55,506 bases of DNA from Limisphaerales bacterium (GTDB lineage Bacteria > Verrucomicrobiota > Verrucomicrobiia > Limisphaerales > UBA11358): the NCBI GenBank assembly GCA_003161635.1, contig PMOA01000066.1:8164-63669 (forward strand), read 5' to 3'. The number at the start of each line of letters is the position of its first letter. Position 1 is the first letter of the stretch. The notes beneath the pieces were generated by a model. It made no database searches. It was not told the origin of the DNA and saw only the letters and a list, made by a program, of their open reading frames with translations. The position numbers were made by a program, and so were the translations under genes. Positions 26,066 to 35,208 of this stretch are shown one piece after another.

Positions 26066-26359
26066 TCATTTTTCGCGCAATTCGTCTTCCATTCGTTCGC
26101 TGAGCCATTGCTTGATCATGCTCTGATAATTCAAATACCGCGACCGGGCGAGCCGCTTGATCCGCGCCAGCATCCGCGGGTCAATCCGCAGCGTGATGGT
26201 CACGGACTCGGCGGCTTCCGCGTTGCCGGCCGTGGCCGCCTCCATCAGGCGCAAGTCCGGCCGGTTCTCCACCCAAAATTCCGCCTCGGCCTCTTCGCTG
26301 TCGAAGATCGGCACCTCTTCCCAATTGGCAAAAGTTCGCATCATTGTGTTACGTGACAC
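26066..26359 (-). CDS. BrnA-like antitoxin
   Basis: Up to 97 residues. Start candidates are GTG 26359, four bases after the toxin stop with GAGAAG upstream, and ATG 26344 (MMRTFANWEE). The C-terminal half has the ribbon-helix-helix pattern of BrnA/CopG antitoxins: VTITLRIDPRMLARIKRLARSRYLNYQSMIKQWL. The acidic N-terminal half (EEVPIFDSEEAEAEFW) resembles the toxin-binding segment common to BrnA proteins. Family knowledge: BrnA neutralises the RNase toxin BrnT and autorepresses the operon. The toxin-then-antitoxin order seen here is the one typical of brnTA. It is wedged between gspF and the first GspG gene. Confidence 0.8.
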   Translation of the reverse strand: MSRNTMMRTFANWEEVPIFDSEEAEAEFWVENRPDLRLMEAATAGNAEAAESVTITLRIDPRMLARIKRLARSRYLNYQSMIKQWLSERMEDELREK

Positions 26360-26362
26360 GCA

Positions 26363-26659
26363 TCACTTCTCACCGGCATTCAAAGTCCGGTCCAGTTTCC
26401 GCTGATAAAAGAACCGTTCTTCCGGTTCAAAAGCGCGGGCGCGCAACACCCGCGCCACCCGGCCGTTGGTCCGATACACGCTGCAAATTCCGATCCCGCC
26501 CGCCGACATTCCCAGGTTGAAAAAGCGCGCCTGCACGCCAAATCGCGGCGAGTCCGGCAACAGCCGAATGGCAAACGGGTCCTCAAAGGACTCTTCAATT
26601 TCCCGCTGAGTCAAAGAACCATCCAACTCAAAGGGCGGATTGTTCCAATCGAACTCCAT
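26363..26659 (-). CDS. BrnT-like toxin (RelE-fold ribonuclease)
   Basis: 98 residues from ATG 26659. MEFDWNNPPFELDGSLTQREIEESFEDPFAIRLL follows the BrnT layout of an FxWD/N start and a (V/I)xFEDP-like segment. VYRTNGRVARVLRARAFEPEERFFYQRKL corresponds to the conserved basic strand and the Arg/Glu-rich end. BrnT proteins are RNases that arrest growth when free. Divergence is noticeable (no HGVSFEE), so activity should not be assumed. Pairing with the adjacent BrnA-like gene and the upstream inverted repeats supports the call. Confidence 0.72.
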   Translation of the reverse strand: MEFDWNNPPFELDGSLTQREIEESFEDPFAIRLLPDSPRFGVQARFFNLGMSAGGIGICSVYRTNGRVARVLRARAFEPEERFFYQRKLDRTLNAGEK

Positions 26660-26679
26660 AACGAGTTAACTGTAAATAG

Positions 26680-26729
26680 AACGCTCATGCCCATGCAATG
26701 TCTTTACATTGTATTTACGCATAAGCGTT
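26680..26729. promoter_or_regulatory. Nested inverted repeats upstream of the toxin-antitoxin pair (putative operator)
   Basis: CAATGTCTTTACATTG (26696-26711) is a perfect inverted repeat. It lies almost concentrically inside AACGCTCATGC...GCATAAGCGTT (26680-26690 and 26719-26729, one mismatch). A minus-strand TTGACA (26736-26741) stands upstream, with a weak -10 overlapping the repeat. This arrangement fits repression by a ribbon-helix-helix antitoxin. Confidence 0.55.
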
Positions 26730-26809
26730 GTTATCTGTCAAGTTTTTTGTGCCTTTTTCAGAAATAAATGGCTTTTTCAGAGACAAACGGCCTTTGAGGC
26801 GGTCGCCGG

Positions 26810-28126
26810 TCAATCGCCGCCACCGGGACCACCACCACCTTCACCGCTAAGGCTGGTAATCATGGCAATCAGGGGCAGAAACATCGCAATGACGATGCTG
26901 CCGACCATAACCGCCAGGAAGACAATCATGACGGGTTCCAAAAGCGAGGTCATGGAGGCCACGGCATTGTCCACTTCCTCGTCGTAATTGTCGGAAATTT
27001 TCAGCAACATTTCCGGCAGGGCGCCGGTTTGTTCGCCGACGTCCACCATGCTGACCACCATGGGCGGGAAAACACCGGATGCCTCCAGCGGCGCGGTGAT
27101 GGTTTCGCCTTCTTTCACGCTTTCATGCACGCCGGCGATGGCGTTGCTGATGATGACGTTGCCGGCGGTTTCCTTGACAATGGTCAGCGCCTGCAAAATG
27201 GGAACACCGCTGCTGACGAGTGTGCCCAGTGTGCGGGTGAAACGGGCGATGGACACCCGGCTGATGACCGGCCCCAAAATCGGCATCTTGAGTTTGACCT
27301 TGTCCCAGACATAACGCCCGATTTTCGTCTTGATGGCCAGCATGAACAAAATCACCACCACCGTCACCCCTCCAAGCGTTTGCAGAATGTGGAGTCTGAT
27401 GGCGTCACTGATCGCCAGCACAAACAGGGTGAACCCCGGCATCTTGACATTCATGCCGGCGAAAACCTCCTTGAACTTGGGCACCACCATGACCATCAAC
27501 AAAATCATGATGCCCACCGCCACGATGAGCACCGCCACCGGATAAAACAGCGCGGCCTTGACCTTGCCTTTGATCTTCTGCGCCTTTTCGGAAAATTCCG
27601 CCAGGCGTTTCAACACCACTTCCAACACTCCGCCCAATTCGCCCGCCTTGATCATGTTCACGAACAAGCGGTTGAAAACTTTTGGATGCTGCGCCAGCGC
27701 CTCGGAAAACGTGCTGCCGCCTTCAATCGCCAGCGCCAGTTCGCCGAGAACTTTTTTGAGCACGGCGCTGCGTTCCTGCTTTTCGAGCACGCGCAGTCCG
27801 CGCAAGAGCGGCAGACCCGCGTCCACCAGCGTCGCCAATTGTCGCGTGAACGCGGTCAGAACCTTCGGTTTGACCTTTCCGCCCAACCCCGGGATGCTGA
27901 GGTTGATGTTGAGGGCGCCGCTTTTTTTGCCGCCGGTCCTGGATGCGGACCGGGTTTTCTTTTGGGATGACTTTTTATACTGACTTTTTTCGGTTTCCAC
28001 GATTTTGGTCGGGAACAAGCCCATTTCCTTGACCCGGCCAATGGCCTCGTTCTGGCTGGCGACTTCAACCGTGCCTTTCGTTTCCTTGCCACGGTTGTCC
28101 AAAGCGACGTAATCGTATTTCGGCAT
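26810..28126 (-). CDS. gspF: GspF/PilC-like inner-membrane platform protein of type II secretion/type IV pilus
   Basis: 438 residues from ATG 28126. N-terminal MPKYDYVALDNRGKETKGTVEVASQNEAIGRVKEMGLFP is the standard GspF start. Two T2SF domains follow (FTRQLATLVDAGLPLLRGL near residue 95; FTRTLGTLVSSGVPILQALTIV near 300). Membrane segments lie near 205-230, 255-275 and 405-430. A Lys/Ser-rich linker (KKSSQKKTRSASRTGGKKSG) is inserted at 50-75. It anchors the assembly ATPase at the inner membrane. The gene follows gspE with a 33-bp spacer holding a perfect palindrome, and the toxin-antitoxin pair lies downstream. Confidence 0.95.
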   Translation of the reverse strand: MPKYDYVALDNRGKETKGTVEVASQNEAIGRVKEMGLFPTKIVETEKSQYKKSSQKKTRSASRTGGKKSGALNINLSIPGLGGKVKPKVLTAFTRQLATLVDAGLPLLRGLRVLEKQERSAVLKKVLGELALAIEGGSTFSEALAQHPKVFNRLFVNMIKAGELGGVLEVVLKRLAEFSEKAQKIKGKVKAALFYPVAVLIVAVGIMILLMVMVVPKFKEVFAGMNVKMPGFTLFVLAISDAIRLHILQTLGGVTVVVILFMLAIKTKIGRYVWDKVKLKMPILGPVISRVSIARFTRTLGTLVSSGVPILQALTIVKETAGNVIISNAIAGVHESVKEGETITAPLEASGVFPPMVVSMVDVGEQTGALPEMLLKISDNYDEEVDNAVASMTSLLEPVMIVFLAVMVGSIVIAMFLPLIAMITSLSGEGGGGPGGGD

Positions 28127-28141
28127 AGCAAATTGGTTCAG

Positions 28142-28159
28142 CCCCGAACGCGTTCGGGG
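28142..28159. terminator. Perfect 18-bp palindrome between gspE and gspF
   Basis: CCCCGAACGCGTTCGGGG lies directly after the gspE TAA stop and 15 bp before the gspF start. There is no T-tract, so it is more likely an mRNA-processing or attenuating hairpin, or a short member of the local palindrome families, than a true terminator. Confidence 0.45.
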
Positions 28160-29869
28160 TTACGTGTATTTGACGACTTCCTCGATAGTAGTATCACCTT
28201 CAAAGATGCTGCGCAAGCCGTCCTCGCGCAGCGGCACCATGCCCAGCTCGATCGCCTTTTGCCGCAACACGATCGTCGGCGCGCGCTCGTTGATCAACCC
28301 CCGGATCACCTCGCTGATGATGAGCAGTTCAAAAATGCCTTTCCGCCCCTTGTAGCCGGTGTCGTTGCACACCGAGCAGCCGCGGCCGTAATGAAAGACC
28401 TTGTCGCCCAAATCGTGCGCCGAAAGATTCAACAGGGACAGTTGATCCTCCGTCGGCTCGAACGGCGTCCGGCAATTCTTGCAAATGGTCCGCACCAGCC
28501 GCTGCGCCAGCACGGCCATCAGCGTCGAAGAAATCAAAAACGGCTCAACGCCCATGTCAATCAGGCGCGTCACCGCGCCCGTCGCGTCATTGGTGTGGAG
28601 CGTGCTCAGGACCAGGTGGCCGGTCAGCGACGCCTGAATGGAAATTTGCGCGGTTTCCAAATCGCGCATTTCACCCACCATGATGATGTCCGGGTCCTGG
28701 CGCAAAAACGACCGCAGCGCCTTGCCAAAGGTCATCCCCACCGCCTCGTTGATGGCGACCTGCATGATGCCTTCGATGTCGTATTCGACCGGGTCCTCGG
28801 CGGTGAGCAATTTGGAATCAATCGTATTGACCCGCCGCATTGCGGAATAAAGCGTCGTCGTTTTGCCCGAGCCGGTGGGCCCCGTCACGATCAGAATGCC
28901 ATTGGGCCGCTGAACCGCTTCGGCCATATAATCATGCAGGTATTTGGGAAACCCCAGCGTGTCGAGGTCGAGATTGACCGAAGCGCGGTCGAGCACGCGC
29001 AACACGACGGATTCGCCGAACAGCGTCGGCAGCGTGGACACGCGGAGGTCAACCTGGCGGTTGGCCACGGTATAACTGATGCGACCGTCCTGCGGCAGCC
29101 GCCGCTCGGAAATGTTCAGGTTCGACATGACTTTCAGGCGCGAAATCACCGGCAAGGCCAGGTGCTTCGGCGGCGGCGCCATTTCATAAAGCGCGCCGTC
29201 CACGCGGTAACGGATGCGAAATTCGGTTTCAAACGGTTCGAAATGAATGTCGCTCGCGCGGTCCTGGATGGCCTGAAACAAAACCAGGTTCACGAACTTC
29301 ACGATGGGCGCCTCGTTGGCCAGACTCTCGACCAGTCTCACATCATCCGACGCATCCGCTTCGCTGACTTCGCGCTCTATTTCCTTGTCGGAACCGAGTT
29401 CCTTGAGGATTTTCGAAAAATCCTCGGTTTCCTCCTGGCCGTAATAACGGTCAACCGCTTTTTCAATTTCGGCGGGATCGGCCACCACCACTTGCACGTC
29501 GCGTTTGCTGGCAAAACCGATTTCATCCGCGTGCGCCGGATCGAGCGGATCGGCCAGCGCGACCTGCAACATCCCATTGTTCAACGCCACCGGCATGCAA
29601 TGATACATCCGCGCGACATTGGCTGGAATCGTTTTCAAAAGGTCGGGCGAAAATTCACGGTCGCGCAGCGAAACGACCTCCGTGCCCAGATTGCTGGCCA
29701 TCGCATGCAGGATGTCGGCGAGCTTCATGATCCCGAAATCCTGCAGGAGCTGGAACACCGGCGCGCCGCTGCGCTTGAGTTCGGTGGCGACTTCCTCGTA
29801 TTGCAGGTCGTCGATCAGCCCCTGTTCTTTGACGAGGGACAGCAACGGGTTTGAAATCTCTTCCGCCAT
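28160..29869 (-). CDS. gspE: GspE/PilB-type assembly ATPase
   Basis: 569 residues from ATG 29869. An N-terminal MshEN/GspE_N-like domain (about 5-150) is followed by the ATPase core. Core motifs are Walker [14 protein letters not shown], Asp box [11 protein letters not shown], His box [11 protein letters not shown] and the tetracysteine zinc motif CKNC...CSVC. It hydrolyses ATP in the cytoplasm to drive pseudopilus or pilus growth through GspF. It lies between pilT and gspF. With the second ATPase at 31077-32792 there are two extension-type motors plus one retraction motor in the same operon. Confidence 0.95.
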   Translation of the reverse strand: MAEEISNPLLSLVKEQGLIDDLQYEEVATELKRSGAPVFQLLQDFGIMKLADILHAMASNLGTEVVSLRDREFSPDLLKTIPANVARMYHCMPVALNNGMLQVALADPLDPAHADEIGFASKRDVQVVVADPAEIEKAVDRYYGQEETEDFSKILKELGSDKEIEREVSEADASDDVRLVESLANEAPIVKFVNLVLFQAIQDRASDIHFEPFETEFRIRYRVDGALYEMAPPPKHLALPVISRLKVMSNLNISERRLPQDGRISYTVANRQVDLRVSTLPTLFGESVVLRVLDRASVNLDLDTLGFPKYLHDYMAEAVQRPNGILIVTGPTGSGKTTTLYSAMRRVNTIDSKLLTAEDPVEYDIEGIMQVAINEAVGMTFGKALRSFLRQDPDIIMVGEMRDLETAQISIQASLTGHLVLSTLHTNDATGAVTRLIDMGVEPFLISSTLMAVLAQRLVRTICKNCRTPFEPTEDQLSLLNLSAHDLGDKVFHYGRGCSVCNDTGYKGRKGIFELLIISEVIRGLINERAPTIVLRQKAIELGMVPLREDGLRSIFEGDTTIEEVVKYT

Positions 29870-29878
29870 GTTATAAAA

Positions 29879-30973
29879 TCATCTTTTGGTCCCGGCCTGG
29901 GCCAGTTCCAATTCCTGCAATTTCTGCAGCACCGTCGTCGGGTCTTGCGCCTTGGTGATCACTTCTTCGCGCGCAATCATGCCCTGCTGGTATTTGTCGA
30001 TCAGAAAACTGTCGAGTGTCACCATGCCGAATTTCGCGCCGGTTTGAATGTCCGAATTGAGGCGGAACGTTTTGTTGTCGCGAATCAACGCGGCAATGGA
30101 CGGGGTGTTGACCATGATTTCAAAGACCGCCACGCGGCCCGGCTTGTCAATGCGCGGAATCAGCAGTTGCGAAATCACGGCTTGCAGCACGGTGGAAAGC
30201 TGGATGCGAATTTGCTCCTGCTGATTGTTCGGAAAGGCGTTGACAATACGGTCAACTGTCTTGGCCGCGCCCGTCGTGTGCAGCGTGCCGAAGACCAGGT
30301 GACCCGTTTCCGCCGCGGTGATCGCCGCGTCAATCGTTTCCAGGTCGCGCATTTCACCCACGAGAACCACGTCCGGATCCATGCGCAGCGCGCGGCGCAA
30401 TCCTTCGGCAAAATTCGGCACATCCACGCCGATTTCGCGCTGCGTGACCAGCGCTTTTTTGTGTTTGTGGTAATACTCAATCGGGTCTTCGATGGTGATG
30501 ATGTGCGCCTCTTCGCGTTCCTCGTTGATGATGTTGATCATCGAAGCGAGCGTGGTCGTCTTGCCGCAACCGGTGGGTCCCGTTACCAGCACCAAACCGC
30601 GCGGTTTATAGAGCAGTTCCTTGGCGCTCGGCGGAATGCCGATTTCCTCCATCGTCAGCATTTTGGTCGGAATCTGCCGGAGCACGATGCCGAAGTTGCC
30701 TTTCTCCTTGAACACGCTCACGCGAAACCGCGCCGCGTCGCCAAAGGCAAAACCGAAGTCCGCCCCGCCGCGTTCGCGCACGCTTTGAATGTGCTCCTCC
30801 GACGTGATGCTGCGCATCAACTCCTCGGAATCCTCCGGTTTGATCACCGGGCCTTCAACGCGGTGCAAAATGCCATGCACGCGAATGGTCGGCGGCGCGC
30901 CCACGCGAATATGCAGGTCGGACGCTCCTTCGGCCACGACCAACTGCAACAAATCAGACATCGAGTATGACAT
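29879..30973 (-). CDS. pilT: PilT-type twitching/retraction ATPase
   Basis: 364 residues; ATG 30973 ([10 protein letters not shown]) or ATG 30961 (MSDLLQ). Family landmarks: [17 protein letters not shown] near residue 20, Walker [14 protein letters not shown], Asp box [14 protein letters not shown], the AIRNLIRE-like segment AALIRDNKT, and [15 protein letters not shown]. PilT disassembles type IV pili, so its presence suggests retractile pili rather than a pure type II secretion system. It sits nine bases before the gspE start. Confidence 0.95.
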   Translation of the reverse strand: MSYSMSDLLQLVVAEGASDLHIRVGAPPTIRVHGILHRVEGPVIKPEDSEELMRSITSEEHIQSVRERGGADFGFAFGDAARFRVSVFKEKGNFGIVLRQIPTKMLTMEEIGIPPSAKELLYKPRGLVLVTGPTGCGKTTTLASMINIINEEREEAHIITIEDPIEYYHKHKKALVTQREIGVDVPNFAEGLRRALRMDPDVVLVGEMRDLETIDAAITAAETGHLVFGTLHTTGAAKTVDRIVNAFPNNQQEQIRIQLSTVLQAVISQLLIPRIDKPGRVAVFEIMVNTPSIAALIRDNKTFRLNSDIQTGAKFGMVTLDSFLIDKYQQGMIAREEVITKAQDPTTVLQKLQELELAQAGTKR

Positions 30974-30985
30974 AAAAATTCAAAT

Positions 30986-31013
30986 GCAGATTGCAGAATG
31001 CAGAATGAAGAAA
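30986..31013. repeat. Heptad tract upstream of pilT
   Basis: GCAGATT, GCAGAAT, GCAGAAT, GAAGAAA on the plus strand, in the 103-bp pilB-pilT spacer, 13 bp before the pilT start on the coding strand. Confidence 0.72.
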
Positions 31014-31042
31014 CTTGCTCCACCGGTTGCATCTGGTTTTAA

Positions 31043-31070
31043 TTCTTCATTCTTCATTTTTCATTCTTCC
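31043..31070. repeat. Heptad tract just after the pilB stop
   Basis: TTCTTCA, TTCTTCA, TTTTTCA, TTCTTCC on the plus strand, starting seven bases from the pilB stop codon. Its unit resembles the reverse complement of the neighbouring GAAGAAA/GCAGAAT tract, so the two could pair. Confidence 0.72.
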
Positions 31071-31076
31071 TTTCCA

Positions 31077-32792
31077 TTATGACTCATCGCCGAGCGTCGA
31101 GCGGATGACCTCCTCAGCCGTCGTGAGCCCGGCGAGCACCTTGCGAATGCCGTCCTCGCGCAGGGTGCGCATGCCCATTTCGCGGGCGCGCGCGCGCAAA
31201 ACCGAGGCGGTCGCCTTGTCGTAAATCAACTTCCGCGTTTCATCGTCAATGACGAATATTTCAAAGATGCCAAAGCGGCTGCGGTAACCCGTGTTCGAGC
31301 AATCGTTGCAGCCGCGGCCCTTCCGGAGCGTGTCGCTCTGCACCTGGTCCGGGGTCAGGTTCAAGGCGCGCATTTCCGCGTCCGTGGGCTGATACGGCTG
31401 CGCGCACTTTTTGCAGATTCTGCGCACCAGCCGCTGCGCCATGAGGCAGCGCGTGGAAGACGCGACCAGGAAGGGCTTCACGCCAATGTCCATGAGACGC
31501 GTGACGGCGCTCGGCGCGTCATTCGTGTGCAGCGTGGAGAAAACCAGATGACCGGTAAGCGACGCGTTGATGGCGATGGTCGCGGTTTCCAGGTCGCGAA
31601 TTTCACCGATCATCACCACGTTCGGCGCCTGGCGCAGGATCGAACGCAGGGCCATGGCGAACGTCAGCCCGACGGCCTCGCTCACCTGCACCTGGTTGAT
31701 GCCGGCCAGAATGTATTCCACCGGGTCTTCCACCGTGATGATCTTCCGGTCGGGCCGGTTGATGAAGTGCAGGCAGGAATACAGCGTCGTCGTCTTGCCG
31801 GAACCGGTCGGCCCGGTCACCAGCAGGATCCCGTCCGGCAAACCGATGATCCGCTCGAACGTCTGCTGGTCGTCCGTGAAAAACCCGAGTTCCGGCAGCC
31901 CCAGCTTCAACCCTTCCTTGTCCAAAATACGCATCACGATGCTTTCGCCATGATACGTCGGCAGGCAGGACACGCGGAGATCAATCAACTTGGTGCCCAC
32001 CTTCGACTGGATGCGTCCGTCCTGCGGGATGCGGTGCTCGGAGATGGACATGTTCGACTGGATTTTCAGCCGGGTGATGATGGACGCCTGCAACCGCTTC
32101 GGCGGCGCCTTCATCTCCTGCATGACACCGTCAATGCGGTAACGCAAACGAAACCGCTTGGCCAGCGGCTCCAGATGAATGTCCGACGCCCGCACCTTGA
32201 AGGCGTCCACGATGATCTGGTTCACCAGGCGGATCAGCGGCGCGTCCGCGTCCACCGCCCCACCGTCATCCGAGCCGGGCAGGCTGGCTTCAACGTTATC
32301 CTCCGTGAGTTCCTGGATGACGTCCTTGAAGCGGCTGTCCTCGGCAATGCCTTTTTTTTCTCCGCCGTAATATTTGTTGAGCGCGGCCTCGATGTCCTGC
32401 TCCGACGCCACGCGCAGCTCGATTTCCGCGTTGAGCAAATGCGTCAGCGTGTCAATGGTGTTCAGGTCGGACGGGTCGGCAATGGCAACGGCGACCTTGC
32501 CCTCGGTTTTGAAGACGGGAACGACGCGGTATTTTTTGGCGATGTGGCGCGGAATGATGGCGATGACGTCGTCGGGAATCTGTATTTCGGCCAGTTGAAC
32601 CACTTCCGCGCCGAATTGCGCGGCCTTGGCCTGGGTCACGTCCGCCGGCCGGATGAGCTTGTTGGCCAGCATCAAATCCACCACGCCCACGCCCGAAGCC
32701 TTGGCCTCCGCGCGCGCCTTGGCGACCTGCTCGGCGTTCACCAAGCCAAGGTCCACCAACGAATCCACCAGATAATCGTCTTGTTCTGCCAC
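31077..32792 (-). CDS. pilB: PilB/GspE-type pilus extension ATPase (second paralogue)
   Basis: 571 residues with a GTG start at 32792 (AEQDDYLVDSLVDLGLVN). The N-terminal MshEN-type domain (about 5-150) is followed by the catalytic core: [48 protein letters not shown] and the zinc motif CKKC...CNDC. It is first in the minus-strand operon, upstream of pilT and gspE. The two ATPases are clearly paralogous across the core but differ in their N-terminal parts, so they may power different assemblies or bind different platform partners. Confidence 0.95.
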   Translation of the reverse strand: MAEQDDYLVDSLVDLGLVNAEQVAKARAEAKASGVGVVDLMLANKLIRPADVTQAKAAQFGAEVVQLAEIQIPDDVIAIIPRHIAKKYRVVPVFKTEGKVAVAIADPSDLNTIDTLTHLLNAEIELRVASEQDIEAALNKYYGGEKKGIAEDSRFKDVIQELTEDNVEASLPGSDDGGAVDADAPLIRLVNQIIVDAFKVRASDIHLEPLAKRFRLRYRIDGVMQEMKAPPKRLQASIITRLKIQSNMSISEHRIPQDGRIQSKVGTKLIDLRVSCLPTYHGESIVMRILDKEGLKLGLPELGFFTDDQQTFERIIGLPDGILLVTGPTGSGKTTTLYSCLHFINRPDRKIITVEDPVEYILAGINQVQVSEAVGLTFAMALRSILRQAPNVVMIGEIRDLETATIAINASLTGHLVFSTLHTNDAPSAVTRLMDIGVKPFLVASSTRCLMAQRLVRRICKKCAQPYQPTDAEMRALNLTPDQVQSDTLRKGRGCNDCSNTGYRSRFGIFEIFVIDDETRKLIYDKATASVLRARAREMGMRTLREDGIRKVLAGLTTAEEVIRSTLGDES

Positions 32793-32959
32793 GATGCTTT
32801 TGCATCACACGATATCACAACGTCCCGTGAAATGCGCGGAGAAGTTACCCGTCTAAAACCCCCAATGTCAATGCGGACTGACGATTCCCTGTCTGAATTT
32901 TAGTTTTGCTCCACCATTTGGGATTGTCATTTCGAGTTGCATTGACTAGCTCTGTGATT
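32793..32959. promoter_or_regulatory. Divergent intergenic region (pilus operon / GH127)
   Basis: This gap separates the divergent pilB and GH127 genes and should contain promoters for both the pilus/secretion operon and the glycosidase cluster. No strong -35/-10 pair or operator could be picked by eye, and no repeat element was seen. Confidence 0.4.
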
Positions 32960-34969
32960 GTGAAAGCCGAATTTCCCCGCAACTGTCTTTTTGTCGCCAC
33001 ATTTTTCATCATTGCCAGTTCGAATTTGTCCGCTGCCATTCTCGCGTCGCGCGATTATCCCGTCAAGCCCGTGCCTTTCACCGGCGTTCATCTGGACGAC
33101 GTTTTCTGGGCGCCGCGCCTCGAGACCAACCGCGCCGTCACCATCCCCTATGCCTTTGGACAGTGCCAGGCGTCCGGGCGCATGGACAATTTCGACCGCG
33201 CCGCCGCCGTGTTGCGCGGCGAAAATATTGAAAACCGCAAACCGCCGGGATTTCCGTTCGACGACACCGACCCTTACAAGGTCCTCGAAGGCGCCTCCTA
33301 CGCGCTGGCGGTCCAGCCGGACCCGAAAATGTCGGCCTACCTGGACTCGCTCATCGCCCGGTTCGCCGCCGCGCAGGAACCGGACGGCTATCTTTACACC
33401 ACCCGCACCATTGACCCGCAGCATCCGCATCAGTGGGCCGGCACGAACCGATGGGTGAACGACCCGCAACTGAGCCACGAACTTTACAACGCGGGCCACT
33501 TGTTCGAAGCCGCCGCCGCGCACTGCCAGGCCACCGGCGAAACCAACCTGCTCAACGTCGCCACCAGGGAAGCCGATTTGTTGTGCAAAACCTTCGGTCC
33601 CGGGACCAACCAATTGCATCTCTGGCCCGGCCACGAAATCGTCGAAATGGGTCTCGTCAAACTCTACCGCGTCACCGGCAACCAGCGCTACCTCGACCTC
33701 GCCAGATACTTCATTGATGTCCGCGGCAGCCGCCCGGGTGGCGACGACTACCACCAATCCCGCATCAAACCCGTGGACCAGACCGAAGCCATCGGCCACG
33801 CCGTGCGCGCCGGTTATCTCTACAGCGGCATGGCCGACGTCGCGGCATTGACCGGCGACGAACGCTACGTTCACGCCATTGACACGATCTGGGAAAACGC
33901 CGTCGGCAAAAAACTTTACCTCACCGGCGGCATCGGCGCACGGGCGGCGGGTGAAGCCTTCGGCGATAATTATGAACTGCCCAACCTCACCGCTTACAAC
34001 GAAACCTGCGCCGCCGTGGCCAATGATTTTTGGAACCTGCGCCTGTTCCTGCTCCACGGCGACGCCAAATACGTGGACGTGATGGAACGCACGCTTTATA
34101 ACGGGCTGCTCTCCGGCGTCTCCCTCGACGGCACCAAATTCTTTTATCCCAACCCGCTCGAATCCGACGGCTCGCACCAGCGCAGCCCCTGGTTCGGCTG
34201 CGCCTGCTGCCCGGGCAACCTCACCCGCTTCCTGCCGTCCGTGCCCGGCTGCGTTTACGCGCAATCGGGCCACACGCTTTACGTCAATCTCTACGCCGGC
34301 GGCACCGCCAACATCAAACTGGACAACGGTCGCACGATCAAAATCACGCAGGCGACGCGGTATCCGTGGGACGGCGCGGTCAGGATGACCATCGTCCCGG
34401 ACAAAAAAGCGAAGTTCACCGTCAACGTGCGCATCCCCGGCTGGGCGCGCAATGAACCGGTGCCCGGCGATCTCTACAAATTTCTGGATGCGGTGAAGGA
34501 GCCGGTGACTCTCAAAATCAACGGCCAGGAAGTGCCGATCAAGCTCAACCAGGGTTACCTGAGCCTGAACCGTTCGTGGAAATCCGGCGACGTGATCGAA
34601 CTCAATCTGCCGATGCCCGTGCGCCGCGTCGTGGCCAACGCAAACATTCAGGCGGACCGTGGCCGCGTGGCATTGCAGCGCGGCCCGATTGTTTATTGCG
34701 CCGAATGGCCCGACAATCCAAACGGCAAAGTTCGCAACCTGCTGTTGCCCGACGACCAGCCGCTCACCGCCGGGTTCGAGCCGGCGTTGCTCAACGGCGT
34801 CGAAACCATCAACGGCAGGGCATTCGCCGTTTCCAAAAACGCGGACGGTCAGTTCATGAAAACGGAGCAGAACTTCAAGGCCATCCCTTATTACGCCTGG
34901 GCCAATCGCGGGCGCGGTGAAATGGCCGTCTGGATCGCCAACTCGGAGAGCACCGTCCGCGCTCCGTGA
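32960..34969 (+). CDS. GH127 beta-L-arabinofuranosidase-like (DUF1680) exported enzyme
   Basis: About 669 residues. I prefer GTG 32960 (VKAEFPRNCLFVATFFIIASSNLSAA, a clean signal peptide) to the TTG 32906 of the ORF track. The fold is an (alpha/alpha)6 barrel. DYPVKPVPFTGVHLDDVFWAPRL is typical of the N-terminus. The known GH127 zinc and nucleophile residues are visible: Glu and Cys in YNETCAA, and the Cys pair in FGCACCPGN. Members release L-arabinofuranose from plant glycans and glycoproteins; some DUF1680 proteins have other pentose specificities. It opens the carbohydrate cluster and is followed by GH2. Confidence 0.92.
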   Translation: MKAEFPRNCLFVATFFIIASSNLSAAILASRDYPVKPVPFTGVHLDDVFWAPRLETNRAVTIPYAFGQCQASGRMDNFDRAAAVLRGENIENRKPPGFPFDDTDPYKVLEGASYALAVQPDPKMSAYLDSLIARFAAAQEPDGYLYTTRTIDPQHPHQWAGTNRWVNDPQLSHELYNAGHLFEAAAAHCQATGETNLLNVATREADLLCKTFGPGTNQLHLWPGHEIVEMGLVKLYRVTGNQRYLDLARYFIDVRGSRPGGDDYHQSRIKPVDQTEAIGHAVRAGYLYSGMADVAALTGDERYVHAIDTIWENAVGKKLYLTGGIGARAAGEAFGDNYELPNLTAYNETCAAVANDFWNLRLFLLHGDAKYVDVMERTLYNGLLSGVSLDGTKFFYPNPLESDGSHQRSPWFGCACCPGNLTRFLPSVPGCVYAQSGHTLYVNLYAGGTANIKLDNGRTIKITQATRYPWDGAVRMTIVPDKKAKFTVNVRIPGWARNEPVPGDLYKFLDAVKEPVTLKINGQEVPIKLNQGYLSLNRSWKSGDVIELNLPMPVRRVVANANIQADRGRVALQRGPIVYCAEWPDNPNGKVRNLLLPDDQPLTAGFEPALLNGVETINGRAFAVSKNADGQFMKTEQNFKAIPYYAWANRGRGEMAVWIANSESTVRAP

Positions 34970-35036
34970 TGAAGCACGAAAAGCAGTCCCGAGACCTCGG
35001 GACCGCAGTTCAAAATGCAAGCGGACAACGAAACTC

Positions 35037-35117
35037 GCGCCAGTGTCCTGGCGTGCGCCAGTCCTTCCGCCTTCGCGGCGCGTCATGGCGCCGCTCCGGC
35101 GCGACGGCGGCTGGCGC
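35037..35117. repeat. GCGCCAG...CTGGCGC palindromic element
   Basis: Ends GCGCCAG and CTGGCGC bracket hairpins (GCGCCAGTGTCCTGGCG; CGGCGCGTCATGGCGCCG). A separate small hairpin, GTCCCGAGACCTCGGGAC, lies nearby (34986-35003). Both are in the GH127-GH2 spacer. Confidence 0.6.
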
Positions 35118-35208
35118 TTTTGGAATCTAGCGGAATCCAGCACGCCATTAATTTTGACGACAGATTTTGGCGTTGCCTTTGTGGATTCGATTCTTAACTT
35201 GTACGGTT

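Noticed and set aside
28133-29854. Plus-strand ORF of 573 aa, and similar ones at 31527..32903 and 29945..30970
   Set aside because: Antisense to gspE, pilB and pilT, whose family motifs are unmistakable. High GC content keeps the opposite frame open.
32927-35143. Minus-strand ORF of 738 aa opposite GH127
   Set aside because: Shadow frame; the plus strand has the GH127 zinc-site motifs and a signal peptide.
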